A DNA stretch of 64,000 nucleotides from Staphylotrichum longicolle (taxonomy: Eukaryota; Ascomycota; Sordariomycetes; Sordariales; Chaetomiaceae): assembly GCA_019096155.1 (NCBI GenBank), contig JAHCVI010000001.1, forward strand, positions 10,788,001 to 10,852,000, in the 5' to 3' direction. A program made the position numbers and the translations under genes. Positions 1 to 10,837 of this stretch are shown piece after piece (position 1 is the stretch's first letter; each line of letters starts with the position of its first letter). The notes below the pieces were generated by a model that was given only the letters and a program-made list of their open reading frames with translations, searched no databases and was not told the origin of the DNA.

Positions 1-334
1 GAGGGAATGAGACCCGCTGAACTGAGGCAAAAGCGGAGGTTTGGTGAACCTCAGACTCGAAGCCAATGAAAATGCCCCACAGTGAGGCACTGTGACCCTT
101 CAGCATGTCGAGCTGTTGGCTCCTGCACAGGTCGCATGGTTCGTTTGTTCAGCCTTACCCCAAACTGCACAGTAAAGGAACCCCACTACAAGGCTGCAGC
201 CTGCAATCACTCCAACCCCAACTTACCAGGTACCTAACGTTGGAGAATAGCTCATGTTCACCAGAGCTTCAGCTACCAGCATCCCACACTCTTTGCTGTA
301 AAGATCAAGCACCGCAGTGTTTAAAAGGAAAACG
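1..334. other. Upstream region of the CSN7 gene
   Basis: No convincing coding sequence is seen. A 120-codon open frame from 105 has no recognisable composition or domain and overlaps the CSN7 start in another frame. This stretch probably holds the 5' leader and promoter of the gene starting at 335. Confidence 0.4.
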
Positions 335-1611
335 ATGGAGCAAACCAAAGCTCTCAATGCTCTCGAGGTGCGTCGTCTTCCAAGTCCACATCACATCACC
401 CCCCGCCGTTTGCCAGCTTCGGTCGACAGTCGCGTACGTCGCCTTGCTGGGGACCGGCCGACTCTGACTGATATCCCCCGCAGCCTTTCCTCGCACTCAG
501 CAAGTCGGCCACTTCCCCGCGTGCCGCAGCCGACCTCGTTGTTCGTGCGACGTCAGCTCCGAATACCTACGTCTTCACCGAGCTGCTCCAGACCCCTCAG
601 ATCCAGGCACTAGCCTCGTCCGACGAGCTCGCGCCGCACTTGGCCCTCCTCCAGATTTTCAGTCACGGCACCTACTCATCGTACATCTCGACCCCCGGTC
701 TCCCCGCCCTCAACGATGCCCAGCGGCTCAAGCTCCGCCAGCTCTCCCTGTTGACCCTCGCCAAGAACGACACCGGCACCCCCAAGGCCGGCTCCCCCGC
801 GCTCGACTATGCCTCCCTTCAAAAGGCCCTCGACCTCCCCAGCCGCCAGGCTCTCGAAGAGCTCGTCATAAGCGCCATCTACGCCGGTCTGCTCAAAGCC
901 CAGCTCAACCCCAAGGCCTCGCTCGTGCAGATCAACAGCGTCTCGCCCCTCCGGGACGTCGCGCCCACCGCCATCGGCGGCCTGCTGTCGAGTCTGCAAG
1001 CCTGGGCCGGCCGCTGCGACTCGACACTCGAGTCCCTCTCAGCCCAAATGGCCCAGCTCCAAGCCGACGCCGACCGCCGCGCAGCAAAGGCAGCCGCCCG
1101 CCGGGAAGTGACACAAAGCCTGGTGGAGCATGAAAAGGGTGGGCAGGCCCCCAGCACATTATCATCACACATACCCCGTGCCATCACCGCCGCCGCTGCC
1201 GCCACCAACATCGCCAACACCACTGCACCCCGCAGGAACCCGCGCGTTGGCGTCTCCCATGCCCACCGCGCTGAACCCAGCACTCACCACCCTGACGCCG
1301 GTGGCGGCGGCAACAAACCCACCACCACCACCAACAACAACACGAACGAGATGAACCCCGTGCTGACTGTTGGTGGCGGCAGTGTTCTCCCAAACGCCGG
1401 GTCAAGCGACGGGCCAGGCGCCGGCGCCGGCGCGCCGCACCTCCAAATGAACTCGTCGGCTCTCAAACGCGGCAACGGACAGATGGACGGCGGCGGCAGC
1501 GCAGACGGAAACGGGAACGTGATGGTCGGAGAGGACGTGGATATGGAGAACGAGGACGACGACCCGAATGGGGGATCGAAGCGGGCGAGTAAGCGGAAGC
1601 TGGATCCGTGA
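335..1611 (+). CDS. csn7: COP9 signalosome subunit 7 (PCI domain)
   Basis: Scaffold subunit of the COP9 signalosome, which removes NEDD8 from cullin-RING ubiquitin ligases in nucleus and cytoplasm. Exon 1 is 335-367 (MEQTKALNALE), followed by a 116 bp phase-0 intron (gtgcgt to cag, 368-483); exon 2 is 484-1611. After splicing the N-terminus reads MEQTKALNALEPFLALSKS and continues into NTYVFTELLQTPQIQAL, the helical start of CSN7, then a PCI domain (LQKALDLPSRQALEELVISAIYAG) to about residue 180. A coiled-coil stretch (AQMAQLQADADRRAAKAAARR) follows. The C-terminus is low complexity, Asn/Thr/Gly-rich, then acidic, and ends in a basic KRASKRKLDP resembling a nuclear localisation signal. The family assignment rests on the PCI region; the tail could hide a further small intron, but the frame is open throughout. 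Confidence 0.9.
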
Positions 1612-2284
1612 AGCGCGCGACAACGACAGCTTCCGGGAGTCGACCACTGGCGGAAGGAGGGGTTTATGATGCTAGCATACATTCATGACAAAATGACGAA
1701 TATCAATGACAACGACGCATTCAAGCACAGCCAAGGTAGATAGATGCCGGTACTACCAAGTTGCTTGAATCAAGAAGAGCCAGCATAGCCAGCTCTGTCA
1801 CGTCGAAGCTTACCCAGCTACTATCTGAAAGGCCACAAATGCTGGGTATGTTTTATATCGTACATCGGCGGCGGCGGCGAGTGCTATGAGCAGAAAAGCC
1901 AGAAAAGCGATGAGAGAAACCACTGAGCGAGAGAAAAGCTCTCCGTCACGCACCCGAGCTTCGTGAGAAGGATGATGGTGAAATGAATAATGCTGACAAA
2001 AACACGCCGTATCCTGAACACCACACCAAAGTAACCTCCCTTTCTACCCTGCGCCTCCTTCCTGTAACTATGCGAACCCCTGCAAGCAACTTCCCTTTGG
2101 TCCGTTCGATCCCTTCAAGAGACGGCTAGAACGCTTAGAGAGGGACGCTGTGGTCATGACGGTCGTAATTGATGGAAGGTCCCTATTTCGGACCCCCTCC
2201 TCGTGTTTGCTGGCGAAAAACTTTGTCTTCGGGAGCGAGGCCAGCTCACAAACTCCCGTGGGCCAGAAACCTGTTTGCTCCCCT
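1612..2284. other. Convergent intergenic region, CSN7 / rax1-like
   Basis: Lies between two converging genes. Open frames at 2150-2467 are shadows of the last exon of the minus-strand gene. Probably 3' untranslated sequence of both genes; no RNA gene or repeat seen. Confidence 0.5.
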
Positions 2285-3497
2285 TCAGAGGCGTTTGCCA
2301 GGGACCAAGATGAAGAGCACGCAGAGTGCTGCGTCGATCAGGACCGTCACGGTGAGAACCATGGTCGACCGGCGAGCGAGAAGCTTGCGGACGTACGGCT
2401 CCCGCACCCGCGAGAAGTTGAAGGGGGTGTACTCGCTGTAGCCGATGAGGGCAAGGATGGGGTCTAAGGAGTACTGGTACGACGCGAGGCAGTAGACGCC
2501 GATAGTGAACGGGAGGATGAGCTGTGGGGAAAAGTCAGCAATGCAATTCGAGTGGAGTGAGTCATTTACAATGTTGACATACCCAGAGTCTGGTCGTCCG
2601 AGACTCGTTGAGGAAGATCAGAATGAAAGCGGCCCAGAAACCACCAAACATGGACACCAGACCAAGGATGAGGCGCATGATCAGTGTCGGCGGAATGAGG
2701 TTTCCAAGCGCCTTCATTCTCAGGAAGCCGGGAAATGCATCACGCTCCATCGCCTGAAAGACGTAGTCCTTAGCCACGTCAAACACCTCTGGATCGTCCC
2801 TTCCGAATTCCTCGATGGATGTCGTGACGTCCTGGGTAATTGAGCCTGGCAGCGTGATTTCGCGCTCGGCCCCGGGGAGGAGGAAAGTGTAGAGAATCTT
2901 CTCGGCAGACGCCCGGATGTCTTGCCGGGCAACCGTATGAGGAGGGGAGTTGGAGTCTGTCTGGAGCTCGCGCGGCGTGCTGATGTTCGGGCTCGGCCGG
3001 TCTTGCATGGCGTTGCTGCTGATCGGAGAATCGTGATGGTCGCCCCGGTCTTCCCGCAAAAAGGCCGACATCTGCGCATCCTGGTCCTTCTCCTTCTCTG
3101 TCGCGTACATCGACGGTCCCGCGACAGGGTGGTTCAAATCTCCAAGACCCTCCAGGATACCGGATGATCGCTTGGAGCTCCTGTCCAGATCTGGGGTGCC
3201 CACAAGGACAGACCGGCGAAGCTCGCGCACATAATGCCGGCAGAGCGACATGTGCTGTGCAACATCGAGCCTGGAATGCGGTTAGCCAACTCACGATCAT
3301 CCTGTCGAGCCAGACCATGCTGCTGACCAGAAATCGAGGTAATCAACGGAGCGTTGCTGATCCCTCATGTAAATGTAGAATGAGAACAGATCGACGGGAG
3401 GAAGCGTCCGCCGACTGAGGACCTCGAAAAGTGTTGGTAGACGGTTCCGAGTCAAGTCGGGCTGGGGAGAGGGTGTCGCAGCCGTGAGGTCTGCCAT
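2285..3497 (-). CDS. rax1: Rax1-like RGS-domain membrane protein
   Basis: Related to yeast Rax1, a membrane protein with an RGS domain involved in bud-site or polarity marking. Three exons: 3328-3497, 2583-3270, 2285-2521. Both junctions restore a continuous protein: SVDYLDFW joins LDVAQHMSLC across a 57 bp intron, and ESRTTRLW joins LILPFTIGVY across a 61 bp intron. The 364-residue product begins MADLTAATPSPQPDLTRNRL, carries the RGS fold from LPTLFEVLSRRTLPPVDLF through FGRDDPEVFDVAKDYVFQAM, and ends with three hydrophobic helices (LGLVSMFGGFWAAFILIFL; LILPFTIGVYCLAS; TMVLTVTVLIDAALCVLFIL). An Asp/Ser-rich insert splits the RGS domain, as is usual in fungal Rax1. Length is close to but shorter than the 435-residue yeast protein. 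It is divergent from eL31. Confidence 0.88.
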
Positions 3498-4337
3498 CTT
3501 GAATGAAGTCGAATTGAGGATGTGGTGAGAGGTGTAAAAAAGAGCGAAGAGTAACGATCGGAAAGTCTAATCGCGTCGAAGTATGCCTCTGGCACGGCAC
3601 TCGTATTATCGGCCTGTGACAGCTATCGGGTGCATGCAGTCACGAATTTAATTGCGGTGGTGGGTGTTGCACGTCGATGTTGTCAAGCTACACCCGAGTG
3701 CTGTGTGAGGAGCAGAGGAGTTGGCGAATTTCGGTTGACTCTGTAGAGAAAGAATGTGTGTTGCGCGCAGCGCACCGAATTAAGTTTGGGTTGCGAGAAA
3801 CGGTGATAATCGGTTTGTCTTGCGTCTTGGAGTTCTGGGGAGCTTGAGCAAACCAACTCCAAGGCGGCGCGGTTGCCCCCTGCGATCCGGGAATGTCTGA
3901 TGAGCAAAGAGCGGGTCCAAGGTTTCCAATTAAAGTTGAAATTGGGTGGGGTCGCGACACGTTCGTCTGATGCCAGCTTTCGCAGCTGGCTGACAGTGGC
4001 AGCACCCGCCACATCCTACCAGCCACAACTTTGCACGAACTGGGCTCACGGACCAGGCGCCATTCCACTTTAGGGCAGTTACGCGAGGACTGCAAGCCCA
4101 GGCCCGCACTTTCGCAGAATTCGCGGAAAACCCAAGTGAAAATTCCCAGAGGTAGGTTTATCGAACCCAGCCAAACCGACGACACCTCGACACCACTCAA
4201 CCGACTCCGAGTGCACGAGACCCAGACGTCGCCGAAGTACGTGCTCTCGCCCTCAACACCCCGCCTCGAAACGATCCAGGACATCTTCTCGTCTTGGAAA
4301 ATCGCCTCTGCAAACCCGCTAACAAGTCACCGCCAGA
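3498..4337. promoter_or_regulatory. Divergent promoter, rax1-like / eL31
   Basis: The 840 bp between two start codons facing apart must hold both promoters and leaders. Open frames here (for example 3688-4284 minus) have no recognisable protein and are not called. No specific factor site could be supported. Confidence 0.45.
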
Positions 4338-4870
4338 ATGTCGTCCAAGAAGCCCACCGGAAAGGCCCAGCGCTCGGCTATCGCCGACGTCGTGGCTCGC
4401 GAGTACACCATCCACATGCACAAGCGCGTATGTGATGCAAAGCTGGAACTGGGTTGCGTGCCGGAGTGCTGACTGCTTGGACAGCTCCACGGTGTCACCT
4501 TCAAGAAGAGGGCTCCCAAGGCCATCAAGGAGATCAAGGCGTTCGCTCACCAGGCCATGGTATGTTCGACCACAGACACCGACCCGACGATTCCGAAACC
4601 ACGAGGCGGAGCTGCGCGGCCGATTGGGGCATGGTGGACGGGAAGCTGACAAGTGATCGCTTACAGGGTACCTCGGACGTCCGTCTCGACCCCCAGCTGA
4701 ACAAGAAGGTCTGGGAGCAGGGTGTCAAGGGCGTTTCTTACAGGCTCCGCGTCCGCATCTCCCGGAGGCGTAACGACGAGGAGGGCGCCAAGGAGAAGCT
4801 CTACAGCTACGTGCAGGCTGTCAACGTCAAGAACCCCAAGGGTCTGCACACCGTTGTCGTCGAGGAGTAA
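4338..4870 (+). CDS. rpl31: 60S ribosomal protein L31 (eL31)
   Basis: Protein of the large ribosomal subunit near the peptide exit tunnel. Three exons, 4338-4427, 4485-4559 and 4667-4870, all phase 0, encode 122 residues: MSSKKPTGKAQRSAIADVV, REYTIHMHKR, LHGVTFKKRAPKAIKEIKAF, GTSDVRLDPQLNKKVWEQGV, SYRLRVRISRRRNDEEGAKE, ending LYSYVQAVNVKNPKGLHTVV then VEE. This is essentially full-length and colinear with eL31. Introns have canonical GTATGT donors and CAG acceptors. Short early introns are typical of fungal ribosomal protein genes. The long leader upstream (3.5-4.3 kb) is shared with the divergent rax1-like gene. Confidence 0.97.
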
Positions 4871-5328
4871 GGGTGGACAACAACAAAAACAGGGGGATCG
4901 AGATTGGGCCGTGGTCGGTTTCAGGGCGGCATTGGGCTTTTCCGGAGTTTTCGCATGGCATCTAGCTTCCTACTACGAATACATGGGTTCGTAATGCACG
5001 GCACCTTCGATACCACAAAGCACTTCAACGAACGGCCGGAGCGCTTCGGGGCTGGGGTGGTTGGGAACTATCAGAGTGATACGCTGGGATTATCTCAGAG
5101 TGATACCGCTCATGGACAACCAAATGTCCAATTAAAGCCAATGCTTGATGTACTTGAGCCTGCGCCACTAGCAGACAACGAGGGAATATCCATGAACCAA
5201 TCCGCCCTGGCCATGCAATTCCGACCAGGGACCATTACTCCAGGGTGTTCCAAGCCTGAAAGACAAACTCCGTTTCTCCATGACAACCCAGAAAAAAGCA
5301 AGCTCCCCGTGTCCTTCGTCCATCTCGT
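4871..5328. other. Convergent intergenic region, eL31 / E2
   Basis: Stretch between converging genes, probably 3' untranslated sequence on both sides. A short near-repeat of a 'ggattatctcagagtgatac'-like element at about 5070-5107 was noted, but nothing codes convincingly. Confidence 0.4.
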
Positions 5329-6010
5329 TCAGTCGTCCTCAACGTCCTTGTGGCGGTCCATAACTTTGGTCTTGAAGAGGGCTGGGTCCTTGTCCCACAA
5401 CTCAGCAGCTTCGCCGTTCAGTGGAGACGAGCTGTGAAGAGTTAGCCAGCATTCTCAAGATAGGAAAGGGCAAGCAAAGGTCGGCTGCGTACTTGTTGGG
5501 TTCTCCCAGCAGCGACTGCAGACTCAGCAGCACCGTCTGGATGTTGTAGGCGGCAGTCCATTTGTCCTTCAGAATGTCGAGACAAATGCGTCCCGAGAAG
5601 TCGACGTTGGGGTGGTAAATGGGCGTCCGGAAGAGCACGGTGGGCGGCGCATACGGGTAGTTGGAGGGGAACTCAAAGCTGAGCTTGAATGTGAGCCCGG
5701 AGTAGGGCGTATCATCAGGGCCCTCAATGGTCGCCCTCCAGGAGAGCAGGTTGCCGTCGGCAGAGGGAAACGCGGACACGCCCGGCGCCGGCGAGGTCAT
5801 GAGCTGCATAAGCTCCGTCTGCAACCTACAAGAGTTTCCTATGTCAGCCATGCGCTCGGCTCACGCCAGGAGTTGGAGGGCTGTCAATCTGTCGCAAGGT
5901 CCTTACCTCTTCGCAGCATTCTGACCTGGCTCAGGGGCCTTCCTCGCGCCGCCCAGCTTGGCTTGGGCACTGCCTGGCGCAGAGTTTTGGCTGTCTTCAG
6001 TAAAAGACAT
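5329..6010 (-). CDS. ubc11: Ubiquitin-conjugating enzyme E2, UBE2C/Ubc11 type
   Basis: E2 that works with the anaphase-promoting complex (APC/C) to ubiquitinate mitotic cyclins and securin. Exons 5907-6010, 5493-5825 and 5329-5431 give 179 residues. The unstructured N-terminus MSFTEDSQNSAPGSAQAKLG matches the long N-terminal extension of UBE2C. The UBC fold follows: LQTELMQLM, the YPYAPPTVLF stretch, and HPNVDFSGRICLDILKDKW with catalytic Cys in GRICLDI. The second junction recreates LLGEPNNSSPLN, a UBE2C hallmark, then AAELW. The C-terminus ends DRHKDVEDD. The gene is head-to-head with CHK1, so two mitotic regulators share an 843 bp promoter interval. Confidence 0.93.
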
Positions 6011-6853
6011 GATGGTGTGGAGTTGACGCAATTGAGTGGGTGATCAGTGCAGTCAAGCAAAACCGAAGACGGATTGTAAGAGGAGAGTCTAAAGCAGGGT
6101 GCGTTTGACAAATACTGCTAAACGAAGAAAGTCAATATCTAGGGTTCGCAAGGCGCGGATGGATACGGTATTTGGAAAGGTAAAATGCATACCTGTAGCA
6201 GAAAGACGGCAAAGCGTCTCTGGGAAATGCGGGAGCTTTGGGCCTTTGGCAAGAGCTGGAAGCAGAGGTTGGTGTGTTTTGAAGGGAGGAGGAGGCAACG
6301 ATCAAAGAAGGTTTCCAGATTCGGGCACGAATGTTTACACAGAAGGACAAGACCCGACTTTGCGGCGCCCCCCACCAACCCCTAGGTGACGAATGAAGCC
6401 CCTCTAGCAACCGCGACACGGCGGGGCCTGGTCCGGGCGCCAAATGCCAGACTCAGGGGTCTCGATGCAGCACTGCAGCCAATGAACCCACCCGACATTG
6501 CTGCCTGCAGCCTTCAGACCAAAACAAAAAGGGCCCGTTTCCAGGACGGCCCCTCTTGATGGATCGCATTTCACTTAACGCGACGAGCACGCGTCTTACA
6601 AACCAGCGCGTCAATCGCCACAATGGTGAGTGTTTTCCATCAGCCGTGCCTGCTGCAAGGCTACCAATGTTTTCTCGGTTTCAGCTGCATGAGGTAGACA
6701 CACATCCTGTCGCAAAGCTCTTTGTCATCAGCCGCAGCCTGAGTTGCGCCTTAATGTTTACTTACTTGGAGATTGCCCCTTGAAGTCCTGAAAAACACCC
6801 CAAAATACGTCGTCAACTTTTAGCCGGAAGAATACCAGCTAAGCAGCAGGAAA
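6011..6853. promoter_or_regulatory. Divergent promoter, ubc11-type E2 / chk1
   Basis: Interval between the divergent starts of the E2 and CHK1. It contains one ACGCGT hexamer at 6589-6594 (the MluI cell-cycle box recognised by MBF in yeasts) and nearby CGCG-rich sequence (6577-6613). ACGCGT also occurs elsewhere in this GC-rich window, so the match alone is weak. A possible intron-like segment (ATG followed by gtgagt at about 6622, acceptor tttcag near 6685) may be a leader intron. Confidence 0.4.
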
Positions 6854-8652
6854 ATGCAACAGTCGCAGCTGGACCCTCTCCCAAGCAATCTGCCCTTCCG
6901 CATCGTCTCCAAGACGATCGGAAGGGGCGCATATGCATCGTGAGACCTGATCCCCAAGCCCAATCCCACTCAGACGAATGCCCTGCGGACCCCACACTGA
7001 CACACACCCAGCATCAAGAAGGCAATTCCCTTGGATGCGCCCTCGCCAGTCTTCGCCGTGAAGCTCATACACAAGGGCTATGCCGTCCGACAGGGCCGCA
7101 TCTCGGCCAAGCAGATTGGGATGGAGGTGTCGCTGCACTCGCACGTCGGCCAGCACCCGAACATCATCGAGTGGTTTGCCACGGGCGAGGACGAGATCTG
7201 GAGATGGATCGCAATGGAATTCGCCGAGGGAGGTGACCTCTTTGACAAGATCGAGGCAGACGTTGGCGTACAGGAGGATATCGCCCACCTGTACTTTCTG
7301 CAACTGATCAGCGGAGTAAGCTTCATGCACTCGAAAGGCGTCGCCCACCGCGACCTCAAACCCGAAAACATCCTCCTGTCGGACAGCGGCAATCTCAAGA
7401 TTGCCGACTTTGGCATGGCCACCATGTTTGAGTACAAGGGCGCGAGGAAGCAGAGCAGTACCATGTGCGGCAGCCCGCCGTACATTGCCCCCGAAGTGTT
7501 GCAGTGCGCAAGGCAGGAGAGGAAGTCGGATACGGCCAAGTACTCTGCCGATCTGGTTGATATCTGGTCGTGCGGCGTTATCCTGTTCGTCCTTCTGGTC
7601 GGCAACACGCCGTGGGACGAACCGACGTCAGGGAGCTGGGAGTTCCAGGAGTATGTGCGGACCAACGGCCGGAGCACCGACTCCCTCTGGGGGAGGCTAC
7701 CCGGCGACGCCCTGTCATTGCTCCGTGGCATGATGAACATTGAGGCCAACAAGCGCTTCTCCTTTGCCCAGATCCGCCAGCACCCTGGTACACGCGCCGC
7801 AACCCGCTCCTCACCGCAGACGGCAAGGTGTCGGACCCGATCGCGCTCGCAGCCCAGATGCTCGCCCGGTCTCCGCATCGACCTCAGCGCCGAACCCACC
7901 CCTTCCCAACGCCAATCCCAGCCCGAAGCAATGGACCTCGACTCGGACCCCGCCCCGGACTGGTCCTCCAAGCTCCCCCACCCAGCCCGAAACCCCGATC
8001 AGCGACGTCCTCTTCGACTGGGAGCGGCCCGCGCCCGCCACCTACGCCATCTCCTCCACCCAGCCCCTCGCCGGCATCACCTCCCTCGCCGCCGCCACCA
8101 AACTCCGCCTCGGCGGTCCCGGCGGGCCCGGCGGCTTCAACTCGGCCTCGACGCCCCCTCCGACGACCCGACCATGAGCCAGTTCTCGCAGACCCCCGGC
8201 GTGCCCCTCAGCCTGACGCAGCACGCCCGCCAGTTCCGCGACATCGTGCCCGCGCACTCGCTCACGCGCTTCTTCTCGCACGTGCCCCGTCCTTGCTCGT
8301 GCAGATGCTCCGCGACGCGCTGCACCAGCTCAACGTCCCGCTGCCCGCGCGGGCGGGGCGGGGACCGGGGAGGCGTCGTCGGCGGGCCGGCGGGCGACCA
8401 CGTCGCGACGCTGAAGGTCAGGACGCTGGACGGGCGGAGCCAGGGGTTGCATGGGGAGGTGCTGGTCGATCGGTTCCGGCTGGTGGCGGCGACGGGAGGA
8501 GAGGAGGAGAGGGGCAGGGGGCGGAGTTGTTGGAGGTGAGGTTTGTGAAGGTCAAGGGGGATCCGCTGGAGTGGAGGCGGTTCTTCAAGAACGTGGTGCT
8601 GTGCCGGGATGCGGTGTACAGCGGTGATGGGGGCGGGGCGGATGGGGCGTGA
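6854..8652 (+). CDS. chk1: Checkpoint kinase CHK1; C-terminal half frame-disrupted
   Basis: DNA-damage checkpoint Ser/Thr kinase. Exon 1 is 6854-6939, a 72 bp intron follows, and exon 2 starts at 7012. The kinase domain is complete: glycine loop IGRGAYAS, FAVKLI lysine, catalytic loop HRDLKPENIL, IADFGMA with the DFG motif, CGSPPYIAPEVL and WSCGVILFVLLVG. From RQHP (about 7785) the CHK1 C-terminal sequence continues but hops between frames: 7785-7870 (SDPIALAAQML), 7870-7985 (LRIDLSAEPTPSQ), 7985-8130 (ISDVLFDWERPAPATY), 8130-8285 (MSQFSQTPGVPLSLTQHARQ), 8285-8400 (PSLLVQMLRDALHQLNVPLP), 8405-8515 (KVRTLDGRSQGLHGEVLVDRF), 8515-8652 (LLEVRFVKVKGDPLEWRRFF). The net error is one missing base; corrected length would be about 575 residues. 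The first break is a CCC run (CACCCTGG) where CACCCCTGG would give HPW. Sequence error is likelier than a pseudogene because the kinase domain is pristine. Confidence 0.88.
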
Positions 8653-9278
8653 GGGCCGTGTTGCTGGTTTGGTTCGGCGGTGGTAATGGTGTCCATGGTT
8701 GGGATGTTCGTCAGGGATGAGTTGGGTTTTGTTAGCGACGGATAGGATAGGGGACATGACGGATTACGATGTTAGATGATGGGCAGACGGCGTCTGGGAT
8801 GTTAATGGGTAAGCTAGCATGTGTGTTGGGCTATGGTTTGGAGACAATGTCTAGAGTTGTATTGCATGGCGGGATAAAAAAGACCAGGACTGTGCGAGGT
8901 GGTGACCCGGAGATCGATGACAAGTGAGGCACACAATCAAGACCGAGTTGCTGCGGATGTATCTGTCTGACGATGCTCGGAGCCACCACCATAATGTTTA
9001 CCGGAAAGGGTTGTTTAATTTAGTGCAACTGTTTGCAGGGGAAAAGCTTGATAGCCACGCTGGAGCAGCCAGGCTGAGAAGCAAAGTCTTTCGTATTATA
9101 GAGGAATATCAACTAGTGTGTATATGCCAGCCAAGCCCATGCCGTACATCTTTTGACGCCTTCGCTATGCAACCGTTTTTCGCCTAGTTTGAACAACGAG
9201 TGAATATCCTGGTATCCAAAAGGAAGAAGCCGAGTAAACCTGGGGTGTCGAGTTGGGGAAAAGTAGCCTTGCACGGCA
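8653..9278. other. Convergent intergenic region, chk1 / SprT-like
   Basis: AT-richer than the flanking genes and lying between converging genes; probably 3' untranslated sequence. The open frame 8924-9187 (+) has no recognisable features. Confidence 0.4.
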
Positions 9279-10837
9279 TCAAGGCCTCTGCGACATAGTG
9301 TTTGGATAAACGTATGGCGCCATCGTTTCGTCACCAGAGTAGACGTAAAGTGGGCGGAGCGCCCGGCGCGGCCTCCCCCAGGCACTGTCTCTGTTCATGG
9401 CGCGGCTTCCGCTGCCGCCGGCGGGGCGACCCTCGGGGTACTGGACCTCCTCGCGAGTTGGTGTGCTTGTCCGAGAGATCGGGGAGACGCCCCGCCCAAA
9501 GTACACCACTTCCTGGGTCCCGTTGCTGGTGCCGGAGGCGTGAGCGACACCGCTCCCAAAGTACACCACCTTGGGCGTCCCACCTCCCGTCTCGCAGCTA
9601 TCCGCATGGTCACCGACAAAGTGCACCACCCCTCGAGACCCATAACTCGGAGCAGCAGCAGGAACAGACTCCTCCTGCTCCCCAGCCATCCCCGAGCAGG
9701 GATAAACATTCGCCGCCCTGCCATCCCTGCTCTCCCCCTCCATCCTTTCATCACCACCACCCACCCCACCATCCCGCGGCCCCCCAACCCTAAACAACTC
9801 CAGATCGGCCTCGACCCGACTCAGGTACAGCCCCCCGCCCTCCCCGACCCACTCCTCAATCACGCCGGCAATGTCCCGAAACCCGTCCGTATGCCCGCCG
9901 CAGCACCGCGCGCGAAACCCGCAGCAGATGAACAGATAGCAATGGATCAGCTCGTGCAGGAACGTCGAGATGAGCAGCCGGCGGCTGTATTTCGCATCCC
10001 GCAGAATGGTCGACGACAGCACGATGAGCGTCTCGAAGCCGCGGGTGGTGGCGGCGGCGCGGCGCAGGGCCGTGGTGCCGATGACGCGGCTGTCGAAGCG
10101 GGCGGCCGAGGCGTGGGACCAGTCCCAGGCGACGCGCTGGCTGAGGCGGCCGTTGAAGAAGATTTCGTTGGCGGCCGAGAAGATGGACTCGAGGGCTTCG
10201 TTGTCGAGGGGGTACTCTTCTCCTTCTGCTGCTGCGGGTTCGGAGCCGTGGGGGCGGGTGTGATGATGGTGGTGGTGGTGGTGGTGAGGATGGCGGTGAC
10301 GGTGATGGGGGTGGTGGCGGCGTGGGCGCGGGTTAATGATGCTGCGGAGGATGCGCTCGTGCTTCGAGTCTGGGTTGCGGCGGCGGAAGGTGGCGAGGTG
10401 GTCGCGTACGCGCTGGGCAGCTTCCATATCCTCGAGAAGTTGGGTCGAGGCGGACCGTTCGGTGGGGTCCGGGCGGATGGAATGGCCGGAGGCGGTCCGC
10501 TCCATTGCCGGCGCCGCGGCGGCGGTGGGTTCCGGGTAGGGGAGTGAGGCAGCGGAGAGGGATACCGATGGAGCGGAGAAGGATACCGGTGGAGTGGAAG
10601 GGGGTGATGAAGGGGTGTGGTGAAACTGAGTGGGGGCTCGTCTACCGCCCTGAAAGCGACAGACCCAGCGAACTGAGGGTGGTGCTGGGCGTGTCTGGGC
10701 CTCTTGTGCCGGGATGGGTGGTGGTGGTGGTGATGGTCATCGTCCATGGCATCGGTGGTGCGCCGCTTGACCGGGTAGTAGGGGCCGCCAGAGGGACGGA
10801 ATGGCGGGTACTCGTCCCCGCCTCCCGGCAACGCCAT
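9279..10837 (-). CDS. SprT-like zinc metalloprotease with repeat tail
   Basis: SprT/Spartan-type metalloproteases cut DNA-bound proteins during DNA-protein crosslink repair; that role is inferred from family. The catalytic region is clear: LESIFSAANEIFFNGRLSQR, then a zinc motif HELIHCYLFICCGFRARCCG with a downstream GGHTDGF histidine. The N-terminal part starting at 10837 (MALPGGGDEYPPFRPSGG) includes a six-His run and PRHAQHHPQFAG, and joins the protease frame only if one base is missing from a run near 10600-10604. Total length with one base added is 520 codons. A second nine-His tract precedes the protease domain. The tail (9430-9640) holds four 20-residue repeats with cores VVHF, VVYFG, VVYFG and EVQY. 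An alternative is translation from the internal ATG at 10505 giving 408 residues; the open, protein-like frame upstream of it argues against that. Confidence 0.78.
9435..9640 (-). repeat. 60 bp-period repeat encoding 20-residue units
   Basis: Short conserved cores recur at exactly 60 bp spacing near 9438, 9498, 9558 and 9618 (plus-strand core aaagtacaccac). On the minus strand they encode units beginning GVVHFVGD, KVVYFGSGVA, EVVYFGRGVS and EVQYPEGRPA. Spacer sequences have diverged strongly, so the cores appear selectively kept. Confidence 0.75.

Noticed and set aside
6622..6783. Possible mini-gene: ATG, gtgagt intron, then a 32-codon exon upstream of chk1
   Set aside because: The product resembles nothing known and is very short; a leader intron or chance is more likely.
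7785..8652. Explaining the CHK1 frame changes as introns
   Set aside because: Conserved protein sequence continues to within a few bases on both sides of each break, leaving no room for introns.
9540..10547. 335-codon plus-strand open frame opposite the SprT-like gene
   Set aside because: Antisense shadow; contains a long Val run from the antisense of the His tracts.
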